Source of the DNA: Rhizobium esperanzae
GTDB lineage: Bacteria > Pseudomonadota > Alphaproteobacteria > Rhizobiales > Rhizobiaceae
DNA: 64,000 nt
Assembly (NCBI RefSeq): GCF_002204185.1
Contig: NZ_MXPU01000015.1
Coordinates: 109,291-173,290, forward strand
Reading direction: 5' to 3'
Shown here: one piece after another, positions 7,208 through 14,949 of the stretch
How positions within the stretch are numbered: the first letter of the stretch is position 1
Layout of the letters: every line of letters starts with the position of its first letter
Made by a program: the position numbers and the translations under genes
The notes under the pieces: generated by a model
The model's database searches: none
Seen by the model: only the letters and a program-made list of their open reading frames with translations
Told to the model about the DNA's origin: nothing

Positions 7208-8239
7208 TCATTTCTCGGTCAGCTTCAGCTCGATGCGCCGGTTGGTGGCGCGCGCATCCGGCGTATCGCCCGGCGCGATCGGCTGGAACTCTCCGAAGCC
7301 GGCGGCAACCAGCCGGTCGGCCGGCACGCCCTGGCCGATCAGGAACTTGACGACTGAAATCGCGCGCTCTGAGGAGAGTTCCCAGTTGTCGCGATAGCGG
7401 CCGGTCCCGGCGAGCGGCACATTGTCGGTATGGCCGTCGACACGCAGCACCCAGTTGATCTCCGGGGGAATTTCCTTGGCGAGATCGAGAAGAGCGGCGG
7501 CGAGCTTCGCCATCTCCGTCTGCCCGTCCGGATTGAGATCGGCGCCGCCCGAGGGAAACAGCACTTCCGACTGGAAGACGAACCGGTCGCCGACGATGCG
7601 GATATTCTCGCGATCTGACAGGATTTCACGCAACCGGCCGAAGAAGTCGGACCGATAACGGTTCAGTTCCTGCACGCGCGCCGCCAGCGCCACGTTGAGG
7701 CGGCTGCCAAGATCGGCGATCTTGGTCTGCGAGACCCGGTCCTTCTCCTCGGATGCCTGCAGCGCCGCTTCGACCGCGGCGATCTGGCTGCGGAGCGCGG
7801 CGATCTGCTGATTCAAGAGTTCGACCTGGCTCAGCGCCCGTTCGCTCACCTGCTTCTGCTCGTCGAGCTCCTGCGTCATCGCGCCAATTCGTTTCTGCGC
7901 CGCATCCTGGCCGCCCGTACCGGCGTTCAGCAGCGCCTGAAGCCGCGAGCGGTCGCCTTCGGCCGTCGCGAGCGAAGCCTGCAAATTGGCGACCGCATCC
8001 TGGAGATCCTGGTTGCTGCCCTTTTCGAGCGCCAGAAGCTGCGTCAGCTCGTTGATCTGGCTATTGAGGCGATTGAGCACCTCGTCACGCCCGGTGATTT
8101 CGCGGCTTAGGATGAACTGCCCAACGACGAAGACCGTCAGCAGGAACATGATCGAAATGAGCAGCGTCGACAACGCATCGACGAAGCCCGGCCAGTAATC
8201 CACCGTGCGTTCGCGGCGGCGGCTGCGGGCAAGTGCCAT
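7208..8239 (-). CDS. MotB-like OmpA-domain protein with long coiled coil
   Basis: This 343-residue protein has a short basic N-terminus, one membrane helix (about residues 18-42) with the Asp of 'PGFVDALSTLL' in MotB position, then about 140 residues of Gln/Leu-rich coiled coil, then an OmpA/MotB peptidoglycan-binding domain (about 215-343) with 'DGHTDNVPL' and 'ATNRRIELKL'. The start is 3 bases after the MotA-like gene. The pair should form a proton-driven channel that reaches the cell wall. The coiled coil is far longer than in flagellar MotB, and no flagellar genes are near, so a non-flagellar role is more likely. Confidence 0.82.
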   Translation of the reverse strand: MALARSRRRERTVDYWPGFVDALSTLLISIMFLLTVFVVGQFILSREITGRDEVLNRLNSQINELTQLLALEKGSNQDLQDAVANLQASLATAEGDRSRLQALLNAGTGGQDAAQKRIGAMTQELDEQKQVSERALSQVELLNQQIAALRSQIAAVEAALQASEEKDRVSQTKIADLGSRLNVALAARVQELNRYRSDFFGRLREILSDRENIRIVGDRFVFQSEVLFPSGGADLNPDGQTEMAKLAAALLDLAKEIPPEINWVLRVDGHTDNVPLAGTGRYRDNWELSSERAISVVKFLIGQGVPADRLVAAGFGEFQPIAPGDTPDARATNRRIELKLTEK

Positions 8240-8242
8240 GGC

Positions 8243-9370
8243 TTACTTGCCCTCGCTCTTTTCTGCATGGCTCGTGCGCTCGCGCAGGCGCTCGGCCCGC
8301 TCGCCGCCCCGCTCCTGCAGGCCGATGCGCTCGGCCAGCCGGTCGAGCGTGCGGCGCATGGCTTTCGCCTCGTCCTGCTGTGCCTCGATCCAGTCACGCA
8401 GCATCTGCTGCTCGTTGCGCATATTCTTGACCAGACCCTGAATGCCTTCGGCAAGGCTTGCCATGGCAGCGACAGAGCGCTGGTTGCCGACGCCGCCTTC
8501 TTCGGAGACTTTGCGCAGATACTCGGAGAGTGCGCGCATGTCGTCCGAGGAAGACCCGGCAACGGCGTCGAGCGCCGGCGCAAGATCGGAGCCGACATCG
8601 GTGACCGAGGAGAGCCAGTTTTCCAGCTCCGTATAGAAGCGATTCTGCGCGCGACCGGCCTGAAGGTCGAGGAAGCCGAGAATGAGCGAACCGGAGAGGC
8701 CCAGCAGCGACGACGAGAAGGCCTGCCCCATGCCGGAAAGCGGCATGGAAAGTCCCTCCTTCAACGCCGAGAGCACGTCTCCCGTGCCGTTCGAGCCGGG
8801 ATCGAGCGACTGGATGACGACGCTGATCGAACCGATCGTGCCGATGAGACCCCAGAACGTGCCGAGCAGGCCGAGGAAGACCAAGAGGCCGATCAGGTAG
8901 CGCGAAACGTCACGCGATTCGTCGAGGCGGGTGGCGATCGAATCAAGAATCGAACGCAGCGCGGTCGTCGACAGCGCCACCGAGCTCTTGCGGCTGCCGA
9001 TCAGCGCCCGCATCGGCGCAAGCAGCCGCGGGTTACGGTTGACCTTATCCGCGCTGCCGGCAGCGCGGAAGGAATTGAACCAGCGCACTTCGGGGCGAAG
9101 CGCCAGAACGTGATTAAAAACAAGAACGATTCCGACTGCGAGAACGCCGAGGATCAGGCCGTTGAGGCCCGGATTGTGCATGAAGGCGGTCTGCGTCTGC
9201 CGAAAGAGGATCGCGGCAATGAACCCGACGATGACGAGGAAAAGCAGCATCGTCCAGAGGAAGGGCATGGGGCTCGAGAGCCTGTAGGTATAACCGCCGG
9301 CCGTCTTTTCGGTGGAGCCGATCTCCGCCACATTCACATTTTCCATAGGTTCAGCAGCCTCCGAACTCAT
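8243..9370 (-). CDS. MotA/TolQ/ExbB-type proton channel protein
   Basis: This 375-residue protein has about four membrane segments (near residues 34-56, 70-92, 158-185 and 212-232). The MotA/TolQ motif 'LLGTFWGLIGTIGSI' is in the third. A cytoplasmic helical tail (about 235-375) ends in a charged, Arg/Glu-rich segment. It lies directly upstream of the MotB-like gene and must be co-transcribed. The N-terminal stretch is polar and cytoplasmic. Homologues are often annotated as a biopolymer transporter; the exact machine is not known. Confidence 0.8.
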   Translation of the reverse strand: MSSEAAEPMENVNVAEIGSTEKTAGGYTYRLSSPMPFLWTMLLFLVIVGFIAAILFRQTQTAFMHNPGLNGLILGVLAVGIVLVFNHVLALRPEVRWFNSFRAAGSADKVNRNPRLLAPMRALIGSRKSSVALSTTALRSILDSIATRLDESRDVSRYLIGLLVFLGLLGTFWGLIGTIGSISVVIQSLDPGSNGTGDVLSALKEGLSMPLSGMGQAFSSSLLGLSGSLILGFLDLQAGRAQNRFYTELENWLSSVTDVGSDLAPALDAVAGSSSDDMRALSEYLRKVSEEGGVGNQRSVAAMASLAEGIQGLVKNMRNEQQMLRDWIEAQQDEAKAMRRTLDRLAERIGLQERGGERAERLRERTSHAEKSEGK

Positions 9371-9458
9371 TGCTGGCGGAGACTAGAGCAACATTGTGCC
9401 GAATTGAAGTATGCCGGGGCGAAAACCGTGACTTTACAACAGCCGGTTTTTCATGCGC

Positions 9459-10259
9459 TCACTTGGCGGGAATCGGCCGCTTGATGACCTCGATCAGCGC
9501 CTTATGGATATGTTCGTTGCCGGCGACGATCGCACCGCCCTCCAGAATGGCCGTTCCGCCATCCCAATCGGTGGCGAAGCCGCCGGCTTCGCGGATGAGC
9601 AGGATACCGGCTGCCATGTCCCAGGGCGCAAGCTCCGCCTCCCAGAAGCCATCGAAACGTCCGGCGGCGACATGGGCGAGGTCGAGGGTCGGCGCGCCCA
9701 GGCGGCGGATGCCCGCCACTTCGCCCATCACGTGGCGCAGCTCGACCAGGAACTTGCCATGATTGCGCTTGCCGAGCGCGGGCACACCGCAGCCGATGAC
9801 GCAATCCGACAACACGCGGCGCGCAGCGACGCGCAGCCGCCGGTCATTGAGGAAGGCGCCGCCGCCGCGCTCGGCAGTATAAAGTTCGTCAGTCGCCGGA
9901 TTGAAGACGACGGCGGCAACGATCTCGCCATTGCGCTCGAGCGCGATTGAGACAGCGAAGGCCGGGATGCCGTGCAGGAAGTTCGTCGTGCCGTCGAGCG
10001 GGTCGACGATCCACCGATGCGCGCCGTCGGTGCCCTTGATCTCTTCGCTTTCCTCGCCGAGGAAGCCATAGGTCGGACGCGCCTTCATCAGCTCTTCCCT
10101 GACGATCTTCTCGGCCTTGCGGTCAGCGGCGGAAACGAAATCGCCCGGTCCCTTCACCGAAACCTGCAGGTTCTGCACTTCGCCGAAATCACGCCCCAGC
10201 GATTTTCCTGCCTTGAGAGCAGCCTGAACCATGACATTGAGAAGAGCTGAACGGGCCAT
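9459..10259 (-). CDS. Inositol monophosphatase family protein
   Basis: From the ATG at 10259 (AAGGA nine bases upstream) the protein is 266 residues and keeps the metal-binding motifs of the family: 'GEESEE' near residue 68, 'WIVDPLDGTTNF' near 83-94 and 'APWDMAAGILLIREAGG' near 210-226. It should dephosphorylate inositol-1-phosphate or a related sugar or nucleotide phosphate (SuhB/CysQ-like) using Mg2+. The longer frame to 10367 lacks a ribosome site. It sits alone between the MotAB-like pair and cheB. Confidence 0.92.
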   Translation of the reverse strand: MARSALLNVMVQAALKAGKSLGRDFGEVQNLQVSVKGPGDFVSAADRKAEKIVREELMKARPTYGFLGEESEEIKGTDGAHRWIVDPLDGTTNFLHGIPAFAVSIALERNGEIVAAVVFNPATDELYTAERGGGAFLNDRRLRVAARRVLSDCVIGCGVPALGKRNHGKFLVELRHVMGEVAGIRRLGAPTLDLAHVAAGRFDGFWEAELAPWDMAAGILLIREAGGFATDWDGGTAILEGGAIVAGNEHIHKALIEVIKRPIPAK

Positions 10260-10457
10260 CGGCGCATTTCCTTGGGACTGATACGGGACGCGCGCTGCCA
10301 GGGGCGGGAAATGTCCCTGAACATGCATGACAGGCAGCGCTGCAAAGATTGGCGGCCTCAAGACCACAAAATCGCGGAAATTTCAAGGGGAGGCACGCAT
10401 GGCTGCCCGCAGGTCTGAAAAGCGTCGGCCTTATTTGCCATTGGAACTGGACCGGCC

Positions 10458-11555
10458 TCAGAACTTCTGTTGGGTTATCAGGACTTCGCGGGCGATCTGA
10501 TCGAGCGGCAGAATGCGATCGACTCCGCCCCTGGCAATCGCCTCCTTCGGCATGCCGAAGACAACCGAACTCGCCTCGTCCTGAGCCACCGTATAGGCGC
10601 CGGCGTCATGCATCTCCAGCATGCCGCGCGCACCGTCGTCGCCCATACCCGTCATGATGATCCCCATGGCGTTGGAGCCGGCCGAACGCGCCGCCGAACG
10701 GAAGAGCACATCGACGGAAGGCCGGTGGCGCGACACCAGCGGCCCGGTCTTCACGCTCACATGATAGCGCGCACCCTGGCGCTCGAGCAGCATGTGCCTG
10801 TCGCCGGGCGCGATCAGCACATGACCGCGCAGCACCGGATCGCCGTCAACGGCTTCCTTGACCTCGACCTCGCAGAGCCCGTTCAGGCGTTTGGCGAAGG
10901 CGGCAGTGAATTTTTCCGGCATATGCTGGACGATGACCATGCCGGGCGCATTGGCCGGCAGTTCCTCCAGGAATTCGCGCAGTGCCTCGGTGCCGCCAGT
11001 GGAGGCGCCGACGCAGACGACCATCTCCGTCGTCTTCGCCATGGCGCGGCCCGTCGGCGGCGGCAGCATGGCATCGGCCGTCAGCTTCTTGGCCGGTCCC
11101 TCGGCGGAAGCGGAACGAATGGCTCCGGCGGCGCGACGCACGTTGGAAAGTCGCGCGTGCGAGGCGCTCTTGACGACTTCGCGAATGCGCATCGCATCAT
11201 CGGCAAGACCGTCGGCGGCGCCGATCTTCGATTTCAGAATGACGTCGACGGCGCCGGCCTCCAGCGCCTGGATCAGCGTTTCCGAGCCCGCTTCCGTCAG
11301 CGACGAACACATCACCACAGGGATCGGCCGCTGCGACATCAGTTTGCGCAGGAAGGTGATGCCGTCCATGCGCGGCATCTCCACGTCGAGCGTGATAACG
11401 TCGGGAATCTCCTCTTGCAGCCTCCGCGCCGCCACGAAAGGATCGGACGCCACTGCCATGATCTCGATATCAGGATCCTGCTCCAGCACATGAGCCAGCG
11501 TCTGCCGGACGCTGGCGGAATCGTCGATGATGAGAACCCGGATTTTCTTGCGCAT
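10458..11555 (-). CDS. cheB: Chemotaxis response regulator / protein-glutamate methylesterase
   Basis: From the ATG at 11555 (AGAGG upstream) the product is 365 residues. The receiver domain is residues 1-120 with the phosphorylated Asp in 'PDVITLDVEMPRMDG'. The methylesterase domain follows a linker at about residue 165, with the serine in 'GASTGGTEAL', the histidine in 'VQHMPEKFTAAFAKRL' and the aspartate in 'TGMGDDGARG'. CheB removes methyl groups from receptor glutamates, or deamidates them, when phosphorylated by CheA. It is the last gene of the ten-gene operon, 8 bases after cheR. The frame extended to 11669 is not used. Confidence 0.96.
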   Translation of the reverse strand: MRKKIRVLIIDDSASVRQTLAHVLEQDPDIEIMAVASDPFVAARRLQEEIPDVITLDVEMPRMDGITFLRKLMSQRPIPVVMCSSLTEAGSETLIQALEAGAVDVILKSKIGAADGLADDAMRIREVVKSASHARLSNVRRAAGAIRSASAEGPAKKLTADAMLPPPTGRAMAKTTEMVVCVGASTGGTEALREFLEELPANAPGMVIVQHMPEKFTAAFAKRLNGLCEVEVKEAVDGDPVLRGHVLIAPGDRHMLLERQGARYHVSVKTGPLVSRHRPSVDVLFRSAARSAGSNAMGIIMTGMGDDGARGMLEMHDAGAYTVAQDEASSVVFGMPKEAIARGGVDRILPLDQIAREVLITQQKF

Positions 11556-11563
11556 GAATGCCT

Positions 11564-12421
11564 CTAGATACGCTGAAACACCGTATTCGAGACCTGCTTC
11601 AGCGGCAGGTCGAAGCCGGTGATCGATTCGGAATGACCGATGAACATATAACCGCCCTTCGCCAGGCAATCACAGAGACGGCTGAGCACGCCCGCTTGAG
11701 TCTGCTTGTCGAAATAGATGAGCACGTTGCGGCAGAAGATGACGTTCATCGAGTCGCCGATCGGATATTTTTCATCCATGAGATTCATGCGGGCAAAGCC
11801 AATCTTGCTGCGCAGCTTCGGCGTGATGCGCACTTCCCGCTGATTGGGCTGCTTGGCTGTCAGCACATATTTGCGCTGTAGGTCGCGCGGCACGGGCGCA
11901 ATCAGATCTTCCGGATAGATGCCCCGGCGCGCGGTCTGCAACACGTCTGTGGAAAGGTCGGTCGCCAGCACGCTGTAGGAGACATCGTTGCGGCCTTCGG
12001 TGAACTCGGCCAGCACCATCGCCATCGTGTAGGGTTCTGCTCCCGTCGAGCAAGCCGAGCTCCAGGCGCGGATGGTCCGCACGCCGCTATTGACGATCGC
12101 CGGCAGCGCGACGCTCTGCAGATAGTCGAAATGCTTTGCTTCGCGGAAGAAGTCGGTCTTGTTCGTCGTCACCACATCGATCAGGTATACGGTTTCTTGG
12201 GCGAGGCCATCGTTATTGAACAGGAAGTCGCAGTAATCGTCGAAGGTCGAGTGGTTGGTCGCGCGAAGGCGGCGTCTCAGCCGCCCTTCAAGCATCGTCA
12301 GCTTTGTCGGCGGCATCTTGATGCCGCTATAATCGTAAATGAACCGGGCAAGCTTGTCGAAATTGCGCTTGCTGATCCGGTCGCCGGGCAATTGGGTTTC
12401 GACCGCTGCTGGCATACTCAT
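11564..12421 (-). CDS. cheR: Chemotaxis protein methyltransferase
   Basis: This 285-residue protein has the small N-terminal helical CheR domain (about 20-75) and the SAM-binding domain with 'WSSACSTGAEPYTMAM', 'VLATDLSTDVL' and 'VIFCRNVLIYFD'. CheR adds methyl groups to receptor glutamates during adaptation. It lies 29 bases after cheW and 8 before cheB. No TPR or extra domain is present, so docking to receptors would go through its own beta-subdomain. Confidence 0.96.
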   Translation of the reverse strand: MSMPAAVETQLPGDRISKRNFDKLARFIYDYSGIKMPPTKLTMLEGRLRRRLRATNHSTFDDYCDFLFNNDGLAQETVYLIDVVTTNKTDFFREAKHFDYLQSVALPAIVNSGVRTIRAWSSACSTGAEPYTMAMVLAEFTEGRNDVSYSVLATDLSTDVLQTARRGIYPEDLIAPVPRDLQRKYVLTAKQPNQREVRITPKLRSKIGFARMNLMDEKYPIGDSMNVIFCRNVLIYFDKQTQAGVLSRLCDCLAKGGYMFIGHSESITGFDLPLKQVSNTVFQRI

Positions 12422-12450
12422 GGAACGCGTTTCTCCGGGTTGACGCGCGG

Positions 12451-12933
12451 TCAGGCCGCCGATTGCAGTGCAGAAGCATCCTCGCGCGACAAGAGCCGTG
12501 CAAGATCGATGATGACGACGAAGCCGTTTTCACGGCGAACGATGCCGGCAATATAGTCCGAGCGCCAGCGCACGCCGATGTCGGGCGCCGCCTCGATCTG
12601 GTCGCGCCGGAACGGCGTGACCTCGAAGACGCGGTCGGCGACGAGGCCCAGCGTCAGGAGCCGACTCTCCATCGGTACGTCGAGGACCAGCACCCGTGTG
12701 TGCGGCGTCGGCACGGTCTTGGTCATGCCGAGCTTCAATCGAAGATCGATGGTCGGCACACCTTGCCCGCGCACGTCGCGCAGGCCGAGCAGATAGTCGG
12801 GACCGTTCGGAATTTTGAAGGCTTCCGCATAGTCGAGGATTTCCCGTACGACCTCAACCGGCACGGCGAAAATCTCGTCGCCGAGGCTGAAGGTCACGAA
12901 TTGCGCTTCCAGAGATGTGGTGGCCATGATCAT
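12451..12933 (-). CDS. cheW: CheW coupling protein (distal copy)
   Basis: This 160-residue CheW has the two beta-barrel subdomains with 'LGDEIFAVPVEVVREIL' near residues 17-33 and 'GLRDVRGQGVPTIDLR' near 50-65. CheW bridges receptors and CheA in the array. The start at 12933 overlaps the stop of mcp1 (ATGA), with AAGGA upstream, so translation is coupled to that receptor. It differs from the other CheW at 18874-19383, which hints at paired, receptor-specific adaptors. Confidence 0.95.
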   Translation of the reverse strand: MIMATTSLEAQFVTFSLGDEIFAVPVEVVREILDYAEAFKIPNGPDYLLGLRDVRGQGVPTIDLRLKLGMTKTVPTPHTRVLVLDVPMESRLLTLGLVADRVFEVTPFRRDQIEAAPDIGVRWRSDYIAGIVRRENGFVVIIDLARLLSREDASALQSAA

Positions 12934-14735
12934 GCGCTTTCCTTGAATTCAGCGTCCCCATCATCGGGGCCGCCCATGGAGAGATCGAGAGCGAAACCTT
13001 TCACCCGCGCCTGTTGACCGGCAACGCTGTTGGCCGGTTTCTTTGCGGCAGGCTTGCGGACGGAGCCCTGAGCCGGACTGCGGACCGTCATTCTGGCGGC
13101 CGGCGTGCGGGACTGGCGGTTGCCGGCCGCATCGACCTTGAAGAAGGCGATCGAGGCCTGCAGTTCCTCGGCCTGGGAGGCAAGTTCCTCGGAGGTCGCA
13201 GACATCTGCTCGGAGGCACCGGCGTTCTGCTGCGTCACCTTGTCGAGCTGTTGGATCGCTTCATTGATCTGGGCCGCACCGACGTCCTGTTCGCGGCAGG
13301 CGGCGCTGATTTCGGAAACCAGCTCCGCAGTCTTACGTATGTCGGGCACCAGGCGGCCGAGCATGTCGCCGGCTTCCTGGGCGGCCTTGACCGTATCGCC
13401 CGACATAGAGCTGATTTCGGCCGCCGCCGACTGGCTGCGCTCAGCAAGCTTGCGCACCTCGGAGGCGACAACGGCAAAGCCCTTGCCGTGTTCGCCGGCG
13501 CGTGCGGCTTCGACGGCGGCGTTCAGCGCCAGCAGGTCGGTCTGCCGGGCGATTTCCTGGACGATGCTGATCTTGTCGGCGATGGTCCGCATCGCCTGCA
13601 CGGCGCGCGAAACGGCTTCGCCGCTCATCTCCGCATCCTTGGCCGACTGGCGAGCGATCTTTTCTGTCTGGTCGGCATTGTCGGCGTTCTGCTTGATATT
13701 GGCGGCCATCTCCTCCATCGAGGCGGAAGCCTCTTCGGCGGAGGCTGCCTGTTCGCTGGCACCCTGCGACACCTGTTCGGAGCTTGCCGAAAGCTCTTGG
13801 CTGCCGGACGAGACGTTCTCGGCGGCCGAAATCGCGTCCGCGACGACGCCGCGCAACCGCTCGACCATCTGTTCCAGGGCGAGGCCCAGCGCATCCTTGT
13901 CGGAGAGCGGCTTCGGAGACACTGTGAGATCGCCGCTTGCAATCTGCGTGGCGATCTCCGCCGTCTTGCGGAGATTCTCCGTCATCACGTTGATGGTGTT
14001 CACCAGATCCCTGATCTCGTCATTGCTCTTGATTTCGACCTTCTGGTTCAGGTCGCCGATGGCGACGGCGCTCGCAACGTTCATGATCTTGCGCAGGCCG
14101 CTGTTGACACCGAGCGCGATCCAAAGCGCAGCGCAGAAAGCGATGAAGGAAGCCCCGATTGCGATACCGATCAACATGTTCTTCGTTGAGTTATAAAGAG
14201 CATCGGTATCGCTATCGGCTTGCGCCATCGACTTTTGCTGAAGTGCAACGAGTCTCCCGAAAACATCTTCCATTTCCCCGACGAGGGCACGAACCTCGCC
14301 CGAGGAAAGTGCCGCGGCCCCTGCTCTGTCGCCGCTTTGCTGGATGGAGGCGACTTTGTTGGAGCCCTCATCGAAGCGCTTGGCCAGTTCGATCAGCCTA
14401 TCCCAGAGCGGCTTACCTTCGACAGTTGCGATCTGTAGGCCGCTTGTCGCGAAGCTGAGCATTTCATCCACGCTTTTCGCCGCATTCTGGTAGTTCTTTT
14501 TGACGATTTCAGAATCTGTTTCCAGAAGCGCGTTCTTCTGCCAGCGGACGGCATTGAGCTCGGCAGTTTGTGCTTCCAGAGCCAGTTCCAGCCTTTTTGC
14601 GGGACCGGAAATAAGGTTGCCGATGGCGTCGTTCAGTGAACTGAGGCTCAGGATTCCATAGACCGCGCTGCCCACCAGCAAGAGGATGACAAAGCCGAAG
14701 GCGGCTGCGAGTTTAAGTTTGATCGTGATACGCAT
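12930..14735 (-). CDS. Methyl-accepting chemotaxis protein, two HAMP units
   Basis: Start is the ATG at 14735 (AGAGG upstream), which gives 601 residues and the same MRxTIKxKL start as the two other receptors here. Layout: membrane helix 10-32, four-helix-type periplasmic domain 33-185, membrane helix 188-210, HAMP 212-256, a second HAMP-like unit 257-295, then the signalling hairpin with tip 'QTDLLALNAAVEAARAGEHG'. The tail ends 'MGGPDDGDAEFKESA'. The ligand is unknown. The gene sits between mcp2 (214 bases upstream) and cheW (4-base overlap). Confidence 0.93.
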   Translation of the reverse strand: MRITIKLKLAAAFGFVILLLVGSAVYGILSLSSLNDAIGNLISGPAKRLELALEAQTAELNAVRWQKNALLETDSEIVKKNYQNAAKSVDEMLSFATSGLQIATVEGKPLWDRLIELAKRFDEGSNKVASIQQSGDRAGAAALSSGEVRALVGEMEDVFGRLVALQQKSMAQADSDTDALYNSTKNMLIGIAIGASFIAFCAALWIALGVNSGLRKIMNVASAVAIGDLNQKVEIKSNDEIRDLVNTINVMTENLRKTAEIATQIASGDLTVSPKPLSDKDALGLALEQMVERLRGVVADAISAAENVSSGSQELSASSEQVSQGASEQAASAEEASASMEEMAANIKQNADNADQTEKIARQSAKDAEMSGEAVSRAVQAMRTIADKISIVQEIARQTDLLALNAAVEAARAGEHGKGFAVVASEVRKLAERSQSAAAEISSMSGDTVKAAQEAGDMLGRLVPDIRKTAELVSEISAACREQDVGAAQINEAIQQLDKVTQQNAGASEQMSATSEELASQAEELQASIAFFKVDAAGNRQSRTPAARMTVRSPAQGSVRKPAAKKPANSVAGQQARVKGFALDLSMGGPDDGDAEFKESA

Positions 14736-14949
14736 CTCAATATTCCTCTCGGAGAGCGAAGCAAAATATGGCCCAGGTGGCGCGGCGTCATGCAGCAAGG
14801 AAAATTCCGTCCGGCGACAACCCCACGCCGGCCATCAATGGACTTCCGTGTGCTCCCCCGGCGTCGAAAGTCTTTGTCACGGGCCGTACCGACCGGCCCA
14901 TGACAGTTGTGAAGGGAGATAGAGCTCATGGGCTTTCCCCGAGAGGCGC
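14736..14949 (-). other. Intergenic spacer between mcp2 and mcp1 with hairpins
   Basis: This 214-base spacer holds no gene. It has a GGGCCG/CGGCCC hairpin (about 14882-14899). Its upstream edge joins a near-palindrome across the mcp2 stop codon (14941-14961). The rest may carry an internal promoter, but no clear -35/-10 pair is seen. Confidence 0.4.

Noticed and set aside
7208..9370. MotAB-like pair as a Zorya (ZorAB) defence system
   Set aside because: There are no zorC, zorD or zorE genes nearby; the surroundings are core chromosomal genes.
13014..14189. Long plus-strand frames opposite the MCP and cheA genes
   Set aside because: They are antisense shadows caused by high GC codon bias; they have no family pattern and no ribosome sites.
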